NCBI GenBank assembly: GCA_002401055.1
Contig: NVRZ01000253.1
Location: 1 to 5,180, forward strand
Direction: 5' to 3'
Length of the DNA: 5,180 bases
Origin: Bacteroidota bacterium
GTDB taxonomy: Bacteria > Bacteroidota > Bacteroidia > NORP154
The translations under genes and the position numbers were made by a program. Numbering within the stretch: the stretch's first letter is position 1; the number at the start of each line of letters is the position of its first letter. Positions 1 through 5,180 of this stretch are shown here, one piece after another. The notes under the pieces were generated by a model. It saw nothing but the letters and a program-made list of their open reading frames with translations, was not told where the DNA came from and did not search any database.

Positions 1-1
1 G

Positions 2-331
2 CCAGCGCTTTTCCAGTTTGGTGCTGATCAATCGCCTATGAAGCATAAAATTGAGTACTGGACTACATTCATGAACCAAGAAACCCCATTTTTCCTCGGA
101 CCAGAAAAAATAGCCGTTTCCTTGAACTTCCCGGTTGTGTACTTGGACCTTCAAAGAATTTCAAGAGGCAAATATTACATTGAATACTCCTTACTAGAGC
201 GAAACCCGTCTCAATCTCCCGAGTATGCGATTACTGAAAAGTATGTGAAGAAAATAGAAGAGGCGATAAACAAGAATCCAAGCAATTGGCTATGGTCACA
301 TAAGCGGTGGAAACACAAGAAAGATTTATAA
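2..331 (+). CDS. Lipid A biosynthesis acyltransferase (LpxL/HtrB family), C-terminal part only
   Basis: This is the last 109 residues of a lysophospholipid/lipid A acyltransferase, an inner-membrane enzyme that moves a fatty acyl chain from an acyl carrier onto a lipid A precursor. The frame is open to the left edge and reads PALFQFGADQSPMKHKIEYW before continuing, so the ATG at 38 is an internal methionine and the real start is upstream of the window. Seen directly: the ADQSP block (visible residues 8-12), the YW..FMNQETPFFLGPEKIA block (about 19-38), a predicted beta stretch FPVVYLDLQRISRGKYYIEY, and the basic C-terminal signature NWLWSHKRWKHKK. These are the typical C-terminal blocks of the Bacteroidota LpxL-like family. 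The catalytic HX4D/E motif lies in the missing N-terminal part and cannot be checked. It ends in a normal TAA and is convergent with the LysM gene. The family call is firm; acyl-chain specificity cannot be judged. Confidence 0.88.
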   Translation, partial: PALFQFGADQSPMKHKIEYWTTFMNQETPFFLGPEKIAVSLNFPVVYLDLQRISRGKYYIEYSLLERNPSQSPEYAITEKYVKKIEEAINKNPSNWLWSHKRWKHKKDL

Positions 332-353
332 TCCTAAGATAAAATGCAAAGTG

Positions 354-436
354 AAAAGGTCAAATTAATAGGAGTCGACAGAAAATCTGAAACTAATCTA
401 TACTTTTGAGATGGTAGCTTTTGACCTCTTTTTTTT
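354..436 (+). terminator. Possible terminator between convergent genes
   Basis: In the 113-base gap between the stops of the acyltransferase (+) and the LysM gene (-), AGGTCAAA at 357-364 pairs with TTTGACCT at 420-427, extendable past one mismatch by further A-T pairs. Eight T residues (429-436) follow on the plus strand. The enclosed loop is about 55 bases, much longer than a classical terminator loop, though a small inner hairpin CAGA-AAA-TCTG (379-389) could shorten it. The position suits a plus-strand terminator for the acyltransferase, and a T-rich tract also follows the stem on the minus strand. The long loop keeps confidence low. Confidence 0.35.
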
Positions 437-444
437 GACTTCGT

Positions 445-2205
445 TTACCTAGGTGTCTTGTTTACCAGATTATAATCTTCATACTTGAGTATAAACACTC
501 TCGTGTTTTCATAGCCATTCCCAATACCTACCATCTCAAAATTATAATCAGATTGCAAAGCAGGCCAGTTAACCTCTGGCAGAAAAGGCTGAAACTGATG
601 CCCGTATTGTTTAAGTATATTCAAGTAATAGTACATAACATCAAACCCTTCAAAAGCATATCTGCTGGGATAACTGTTGTACCTCTTACTAAAATTCAAT
701 GTCATGCTCTTCACCGCAGGGTCCTCATAATTAATATACGTAGGTGAAGGAATATGAACGTTTAAGCGATGTAACTGATCGCTTTCCAGATTTTGAAAGA
801 ACTTCCATACCGGAAGCCCAAATACTTCCATGCCATAGGTATCATCTTTTCCATATAACTTGGCTATTAACTTGCTCACAAATACCTGGTCCCGGGAGGG
901 AACAATAATAATGTTCGAGTCTGCGATTGAAAGGGCCTCTTCAACAGCTTCTATCTCTCTGTCGCTGTAATCTATTATTTTATATTCAATTTTAACTTCT
1001 GCAATTGAGCCTGAATCAATAGATGATTTACTAGATTTTACGAGTGATTCAATGAATAAATTTGCCAATAGCTTTTCTCCAGGATCTCCATTATGTATAA
1101 CTACCAAATTGTTGCTTTCATATCCTACTGCCTTCACGGAAACATAGTTATCAAACACGTATCCTGCCAGCTTCTTCACACTTGTTTGTACGCAGGGCTT
1201 TACCTTACTTAAATTCGAGTAAGAATTTAGAATCCGATTTGTTGTAATTAGAGGCGATACAACTTCAATCTGATGCTTCTTCGCAAAGCCCAACACATAG
1301 TTCAGGTTTGAACGATATAAGGGGCCAATTATCAAATCCATACTCTCCATTTCTGGCTTTGTCATAATCTTCTTTACAACACCCGTGTCGTTTTCCGTAT
1401 CATATACGTATATCCGAGCTGCAAAATCTTGCTTATGCATTGAGTCAATAGCCATTCTGGCGCCTTGATAAAACTCAATTGCCACTTTAGATCTCTTAAA
1501 GATCACCTCCTCCTCTTCAGATTTTCTCTTGTTATTAATACTATCGTTGATGTCTAAGTACAATGGAAGCATTAACGCTACTCTATAAACATCCTTTAGG
1601 AGAATTGTATCTCTCTGTACGCTGTCCATAGCCAATGAATCCACGGATAGTAAAGAGTCTGCCTGCGACACAGCCATGCTATCCGAATTATTTACCTGTT
1701 GGTCACTATCAATGGTAAACCCTGGAGAACCCAAATCGGCATTGTCATCCTGAATTTTTTTAGTAACCGGAATACGAATAGTCGTGTTTGCTCTAAGGCC
1801 AATTACAATTTCTGGATTTGCCATCTTTATGTTTTCAACGCTTACAGAATACTGCTTTGAGAGGGCATAGAAAGTTTCTCCTGGTTGTACTTGATGGTAA
1901 AAGAACTTGCCATCAAGCGCTTTTGTACTTACAACTTTGATTGGCACTGGTATTTTTATCGTTTGTCCCAGCTTCAATCCATTGATACTCAGAGGATTTT
2001 CGAGAACAATATCCTTTACTTCAACCCCATAGTTTTTTGAAATTCCATATAGAGTCTCTCCTCTCGCAACAGTATGAACGTAATATTTACGACCCTCAAT
2101 TATTTGAACTTGAGCATTGTCCATGTTCACCTGACCGTTGCACAATTCAGAATTAACTGTGCTAAGCAGAAATATAACCGACACTATGCTTAGGATTCCT
2201 TTCAT
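445..2205 (-). CDS. Secreted LysM-domain protein with periplasmic binding protein (type 1)-like domain
   Basis: A 586-residue exported protein, probably periplasmic and peptidoglycan-associated. Residues 1-25 (MKGILSIVSVIFLLST...) form a signal peptide without a clear lipobox. LysM 1 spans about 41-88 (YYVHTVARGETLYGISKNYG, ending LGQTIKIPVP). LysM 2 spans about 101-146 (YHQVQPGETFYALSKQYSVS, ending IRIPV). A low-complexity Asp-Ser linker follows (about 160-203, DS pairs at 166, 175, 183, 189 and 194). Residues about 207-575 resemble a type 1 periplasmic-binding fold of the amino-acid ABC-transporter/LpoA-like superfamily: VALMLPLYLD, FYQGARMAID, DLIIGPLYRSN, VVSPLITTN and the late YAFEGFDVMYYYLNIL. 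LysM domains bind glycan chains; the ligand of the second domain is unknown. No permease or ATPase gene is adjacent, so a transport role is not supported and a cell-wall sensor or scaffold role is an inference. The ATG at 2205 is preferred because it opens directly on the signal peptide and lies 10 bases after the guaA stop. An in-frame ATG at 2259 would add 18 residues ahead of the signal peptide and overlap guaA. The 10-base spacer (AATTAACGGA) has no strong Shine-Dalgarno site. It probably shares a transcript with guaA. Confidence 0.85.
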   Translation of the reverse strand: MKGILSIVSVIFLLSTVNSELCNGQVNMDNAQVQIIEGRKYYVHTVARGETLYGISKNYGVEVKDIVLENPLSINGLKLGQTIKIPVPIKVVSTKALDGKFFYHQVQPGETFYALSKQYSVSVENIKMANPEIVIGLRANTTIRIPVTKKIQDDNADLGSPGFTIDSDQQVNNSDSMAVSQADSLLSVDSLAMDSVQRDTILLKDVYRVALMLPLYLDINDSINNKRKSEEEEVIFKRSKVAIEFYQGARMAIDSMHKQDFAARIYVYDTENDTGVVKKIMTKPEMESMDLIIGPLYRSNLNYVLGFAKKHQIEVVSPLITTNRILNSYSNLSKVKPCVQTSVKKLAGYVFDNYVSVKAVGYESNNLVVIHNGDPGEKLLANLFIESLVKSSKSSIDSGSIAEVKIEYKIIDYSDREIEAVEEALSIADSNIIIVPSRDQVFVSKLIAKLYGKDDTYGMEVFGLPVWKFFQNLESDQLHRLNVHIPSPTYINYEDPAVKSMTLNFSKRYNSYPSRYAFEGFDVMYYYLNILKQYGHQFQPFLPEVNWPALQSDYNFEMVGIGNGYENTRVFILKYEDYNLVNKTPR

Positions 2206-2215
2206 TCCGTTAATT

Positions 2216-3745
2216 CTATTCCCACTCAATGGTCGCAGGCGGCTTTGAGCTAATATCATAAACCACTCTGTTAATGCCTTTTACCTTGTTAATTATATCA
2301 TTTGACACCTTACTCAAAAACTCATAAGGTAGATGACACCAATCTGCAGTCATTCCGTCTGTTGATGAAACAGCTCTTAGCGCGACTGTGTTCTCATATG
2401 TTCGCTCATCTCCCATCACGCCAACTGACTGGACAGGCAATAACACGGCCAAGGCCTGCCATACCTCATCATATAAGCCATCATTTTTCAATCCGCTAAT
2501 GAATATATGATCTACCTCTTGCAAAATGCGTACCTTTTCTTCGGTCACCTCACCAATAATTCTTATTCCTAGCCCTGGACCAGGAAAAGGATGCCTCATT
2601 AATATCTTATCCTCAATTTCTAAGGCCCGCCCTACCCTTCTCACCTCATCCTTAAAAAGAGATCTAAGCGGTTCAACTATCTTCAAATTCATTTTATCCG
2701 GTAGTCCGCCCACATTGTGATGAGATTTTATTGTTGCTGATGGACCTTTTACAGATACTGATTCGATCACATCAGGGTATATGGTTCCCTGGGCGAGCCA
2801 TTTAACATTATCTATTGCTTTGGCCTCCTTATCAAACACATCAATGAATGCCTTTCCAATAGCCTTTCTCTTTACTTCAGGGTCCGAAACTCCTCTTAAG
2901 GCCGCATAGAACTCCGATTTTGCATCAACGCCTTTTACGTTGAGTCCCATATTCTCGTATTGCTCCAATACAGATTGAAACTCATTTTTCCGTAACAGTC
3001 CGTTATCGACAAAAATGCAATATAGATTGCTTCCAATTGCCTTATTTAACAATATGGCCGCCACTGATGAATCTACCCCACCAGACAGACCCAAAACAAC
3101 TTTATCGTTGCCCAACTCCTCCTTTAAGGATTTGACTGATTCCTCGGCAAATGAACCAGGAGTCCAGTTTTGACTGCATCCACAGATATCGACTAAGAAA
3201 TTCTTCAAAATTTTTATCCCATCATCTGTATGGTAAACTTCAGGATGAAACTGAATACCATATATCTCCTTATCTCTTATTCGGTAACCCGCATACTCCA
3301 CATCCGCGGTACTTACAATCTTTTCGAAATGATCTGGAAGTTTAACTATTGTATCGGCATGGGACATCCACACCTGGCTACCAACCGATATCGCTTCAAG
3401 CAACTTCGAATCAGGCGCTACAAAGGAAAGATTAGCTCTTCCATACTCTCTGGTGCCAGCAGGAGCTACTTCTCCACCATTACTTTCCGCTAGCAACTGG
3501 GCTCCATAGCAGATTCCCAACATGGGGTAGTTTTCATAAATTTCCGATAAATCCGGCCTTGGAGCATCCTTTTCTTTAACGGAAAAAGGACTTCCTGAAA
3601 GAATTACACCTTTTAATGCTTTATCGAATGCTGGAATTGAGTTGAAAGGATGGATTTCACAATACACATTTAGCTCCCGTAACCTCCTGGCAATCAACTG
3701 AGTATATTGCGAACCAAAATCTAAAATGAGGATCATTTCATGCAT
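2216..3745 (-). CDS. guaA: GMP synthase (glutamine-hydrolysing)
   Basis: Converts XMP to GMP using ATP and ammonia from glutamine, the last step of de novo guanine nucleotide synthesis, in the cytoplasm. The protein is 509 residues from the ATG at 3745 and looks full length and intact. Order of domains: class I glutamine amidotransferase (about 1-190) with the nucleophile Cys79 in GICYGAQ and the His167/Glu169 pair in FHPEV; ATP pyrophosphatase domain with P-loop LSGGVDSS (about 220-227), [11 protein letters not shown] and SHHNVGGLP; and the C-terminal dimerisation/XMP-binding domain with [18 protein letters not shown] and the terminal KPPATIEWE. Start choice: [13 protein letters not shown] matches the usual short lead before the ILDFGSQ motif. 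A TTG at 3751 would add two residues but lies inside the promoter -7 box, and an ATG at 3736 would give a 506-residue form. First gene of a probable two-gene unit with the LysM protein 10 bases downstream. No guanine riboswitch is visible upstream, and there is hardly any leader to hold one. Confidence 0.97.
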   Translation of the reverse strand: MHEMILILDFGSQYTQLIARRLRELNVYCEIHPFNSIPAFDKALKGVILSGSPFSVKEKDAPRPDLSEIYENYPMLGICYGAQLLAESNGGEVAPAGTREYGRANLSFVAPDSKLLEAISVGSQVWMSHADTIVKLPDHFEKIVSTADVEYAGYRIRDKEIYGIQFHPEVYHTDDGIKILKNFLVDICGCSQNWTPGSFAEESVKSLKEELGNDKVVLGLSGGVDSSVAAILLNKAIGSNLYCIFVDNGLLRKNEFQSVLEQYENMGLNVKGVDAKSEFYAALRGVSDPEVKRKAIGKAFIDVFDKEAKAIDNVKWLAQGTIYPDVIESVSVKGPSATIKSHHNVGGLPDKMNLKIVEPLRSLFKDEVRRVGRALEIEDKILMRHPFPGPGLGIRIIGEVTEEKVRILQEVDHIFISGLKNDGLYDEVWQALAVLLPVQSVGVMGDERTYENTVALRAVSSTDGMTADWCHLPYEFLSKVSNDIINKVKGINRVVYDISSKPPATIEWE

Positions 3746-3748
3746 ACG

Positions 3749-3777
3749 CAAAGATAAAAATTCTATCGCCTGGCAAA
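3749..3777 (-). promoter_or_regulatory. Bacteroidota-type promoter for guaA
   Basis: Read on the minus strand, TTTG (3777-3774), a 17-base spacer and TATCTTTG (3756-3749) match the Bacteroidota primary sigma factor consensus TTTG / TAnnTTTG, where spacers near 17-23 bases are known. The last G of the -7 box is only three bases before the guaA ATG at 3745. With the usual placement of the box, transcription would begin at or within a few bases of that ATG, giving a leaderless or nearly leaderless guaA message. The match is exact in both boxes and lies immediately before the gene, but the start point is inferred. Confidence 0.6.
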
Positions 3778-3837
3778 GTCTCGAATTACTTATTTACTAA
3801 CACTAAATTAGCAACCAATTGAAATACGGTTCGTCTG

Positions 3838-3851
3838 ATATAATATTATAT
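3838..3851. repeat. AT-only perfect palindrome in the guaA/surface-protein divergent gap
   Basis: ATATAATATTATAT is a perfect 14-base inverted repeat with no spacer, centred between 3844 and 3845, about 95 bases upstream of guaA and about 120 bases upstream of the right-hand gene. It contains only A and T in an AT-rich gap, so chance is a serious explanation. Operator function is speculative. Confidence 0.25.
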
Positions 3852-3877
3852 GAATATACTGAAACTAAAGGATCAAT

Positions 3878-3887
3878 TGTACGTACA
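3878..3887. repeat. Short palindrome TGTACGTACA upstream of the surface-protein gene
   Basis: TGTACGTACA is a perfect 10-base inverted repeat, about 80 bases upstream of the proposed start of the right-hand gene. Its mixed composition makes it less trivially explained than the AT-only palindrome nearby, and the position suits a regulator site, but no second copy is seen in the window and no regulator is identifiable. Apart from this, the other palindrome and the guaA promoter, I see nothing convincing in the 3746-3966 gap. In particular there is no TAnnTTTG box on the plus strand for the right-hand gene. Confidence 0.25.
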
Positions 3888-3966
3888 TATTTAGTCATTT
3901 CAAATTAAATATTTAAACGCGATATTTATAGTACAAAAGCAAAAATAATTTAAGAAGAACTCGCAC

Positions 3967-5180
3967 TTGCATAGTACACTGAATGTTATTGCCTATCCAT
4001 TGCGCACAATTTGCGTGGCAATACTTGTTTTGCTAAGCCCAATTCTCATCACTGATGCGAGAGCGTCGCATGGTGTAGGAACAGAACTTACATATACATG
4101 CCTTGGAGGAAATGACTATCTATTCACGCTGAATTACTACAGAGACTGCAGCGGCTCGGCTATGGCCTCGTCGCAAACAATTACAATCGCGTCTGCCTCT
4201 TGCGGACTAACGAGCACCTTAATGCTATCTCAAGTTGGACCCCCTGAGGACATTTCACCGATATGCCCAAGTGCGTTAAGCACATGTGCTGGAGGCACAG
4301 AACCTGGCGTGGAGAAGTACACCTACCAGAGTACTTTTACTCTACCATCCAACTGCCCTGATTGGATGTTCAGCTTTGATCAGTGCTGCAGAAACGGTGA
4401 TATTACGAATCTGGTCACGCCAACTTCCCAGAGCGTTTATATTAGATCAATGCTGAATAATTCTAGCGGAATATGCAATAACTCACCAATTTTCACCACC
4501 TCACCAGCCCCATACATTTGCGATAGTCAGCAAATCAACTACAACATAAGTGCATTTGATCCGGATGGAGATTCTCTGTACTATACACTCGTGAATGCAC
4601 TTGGAGCAACTGGCACGGCACTAACTTATGTAACTGGTTACAGCCCCACTTACCCCCTTTCGACCATTGATGACACCGTTTATTTTGATAACTCCTCAGG
4701 TAATCTAAATATTACACCTGACTCGACACACGTTGCCATTATTACTGTGCTCGTTGAAGAGTACAGGAATGGCACACTTATAGGCAGCGTAATGCGAGAT
4801 GTACAAATAAGAGTGTTAGACTGTCCTTCAAATGTCGCTCCTTACATGAGTAGTGCTGGTATAATTAACCTGAGTGGTGGCGTATTGTTAGACAGTAATT
4901 CGGTAAGCATTTGTGTGGGCAACACGATTACTTTTGATATTGTTGGCGCAGATGATAATAGTGGGGATACATTGGAAATATTGTCAGACCTCTCAATCAC
5001 TATTCCAAATGCAACTTTTACAACTTCTGGTGTCAATTCTATTACCGCCAGCTTCTCTTGGGCACCTACTCTTACAGATGTTGGATTAAATACATTCATA
5101 ATTACTGTTCAGGACAATGCTTGCCCAATTCTTGGTATGCAGTCATATCAATTTGACATTGAAGTAAGCTCCCCCACAAA
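3967..5180 (+). CDS. Large secreted cysteine-rich, cadherin/Ig-like surface protein, N-terminal part; non-ATG start
   Basis: An open frame of at least 404 codons running off the right edge with no stop after 3946. The N-terminus is a signal peptide: a hydrophobic core RTICVAILVLLSPILI followed by TDARA and a probable signal peptidase I cut after ARA (SHGVG follows). No in-frame ATG lies between the upstream stop (3946) and the signal peptide. I place the start at TTG 3967, preceded by a purine-rich AAGAAGAA (3952-3959). TTG 4000 is equally possible and would give a neat 22-residue signal peptide. Residues about 35-285 form a cysteine-rich domain (TELTYTCLGGNDY, YYRDCSG, ICPSALSTCAGG, FDQCCRNGDIT, ICNNSPIF), then a FDPDGDSLYYTL motif (about 197-208), a possible calcium-binding loop. 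From about 286 to 402 a cadherin/Ig-like repeat follows (ICVGNTITFDIVGADDNSGD, FSWAPTLTDVG, FIITVQDNACP). This arrangement is known from large Bacteroidota surface proteins, often ending in a gliding-motility/type IX sorting domain; that end is not in the window. Function, perhaps adhesion, is unknown. Divergent from guaA. Confidence 0.8.
   Translation, partial: MHSTLNVIAYPLRTICVAILVLLSPILITDARASHGVGTELTYTCLGGNDYLFTLNYYRDCSGSAMASSQTITIASASCGLTSTLMLSQVGPPEDISPICPSALSTCAGGTEPGVEKYTYQSTFTLPSNCPDWMFSFDQCCRNGDITNLVTPTSQSVYIRSMLNNSSGICNNSPIFTTSPAPYICDSQQINYNISAFDPDGDSLYYTLVNALGATGTALTYVTGYSPTYPLSTIDDTVYFDNSSGNLNITPDSTHVAIITVLVEEYRNGTLIGSVMRDVQIRVLDCPSNVAPYMSSAGIINLSGGVLLDSNSVSICVGNTITFDIVGADDNSGDTLEILSDLSITIPNATFTTSGVNSITASFSWAPTLTDVGLNTFIITVQDNACPILGMQSYQFDIEVSSPT

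Noticed and set aside
401..408. TACTTTTG, a Bacteroidota -7-like box on the plus strand in the convergent gap.
   Set aside because: There is no TTG/TTTG element 17-23 bases upstream, and it would only drive antisense RNA into the LysM gene 3' end.
2206..2259. An upstream ATG (2259) for the LysM protein adding 18 residues and overlapping guaA.
   Set aside because: The extra residues ([13 protein letters not shown]...) are an out-of-frame reading of the guaA C-terminus and would push the signal peptide inward; the ATG at 2205 starts directly on it.
2302..3493. Several plus-strand open frames of 64-87 codons within guaA, and a similar one at 553-747 within the LysM gene.
   Set aside because: All lie antisense to well-supported genes, have no independent start signals and resemble no family.
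3850..3894. A 14-codon ATG frame (MNILKLKDQLYVHI) in the divergent gap, in the same frame as the surface protein.
   Set aside because: It ends at TAG 3892, and another stop at 3946 separates it from the surface protein. No ribosome site or family resemblance supports it as a leader peptide.
4842..5099. An 85-residue minus-strand open frame inside the surface-protein gene.
   Set aside because: The plus-strand frame has clear domain content, whereas this one is a complementary-strand shadow with no recognisable features.
1..5180. Mobile elements, CRISPR arrays, tRNA/rRNA genes, or a novel defence system.
   Set aside because: No transposase, direct-repeat arrays, terminal inverted repeats or RNA gene signatures were seen; the genes are ordinary housekeeping, envelope and surface genes.

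Overview
The window looks like a chromosomal segment from a Bacteroidota bacterium, most likely of the Cytophagales/Flavobacteriia type. Three things point there. The lipid A acyltransferase tail and the GMP synthase read like Bacteroidota versions. The promoter candidate before guaA matches the TTTG / TAnnTTTG pattern of that phylum rather than a sigma-70 pattern. The right-hand gene encodes the kind of cysteine-rich, Ig-like secreted protein found in gliding and type IX secretion Bacteroidota. The sequence is moderately AT-rich and purine-strand Shine-Dalgarno sites are weak or absent, as is common in this phylum.

Layout, left to right. Positions 2-331 (+) are the C-terminal 109 residues of a LpxL/HtrB-type lipid A acyltransferase whose 5' end lies outside the window. 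A 113-base convergent gap (332-444) holds a possible stem followed by eight T residues. Next come two minus-strand genes read right to left: guaA (3745 to 2216), GMP synthase, followed after only 10 bases by a secreted protein with two LysM domains and a periplasmic-binding-protein-like domain (2205 to 445). The divergent gap 3746-3966 carries a good Bacteroidota promoter match directly abutting guaA, and two short AT-rich palindromes. From about 3967 (+) a long open frame runs off the right end. It encodes a signal peptide, a cysteine-rich domain and a cadherin/Ig-like repeat, and it has no ATG ahead of the signal peptide.

Functionally, the only tight gene coupling is guaA with the LysM/binding-protein gene, presumably one transcription unit that joins guanine nucleotide synthesis to an envelope protein. 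The flanking acyltransferase (lipid A maturation, inner membrane) and the surface protein appear to be independent units. I see no mobile element, CRISPR array, RNA gene, toxin-antitoxin or defence cassette. The region is mostly ordinary chromosome; the points worth a second look are the leaderless-looking guaA start and the non-ATG start of the surface protein.
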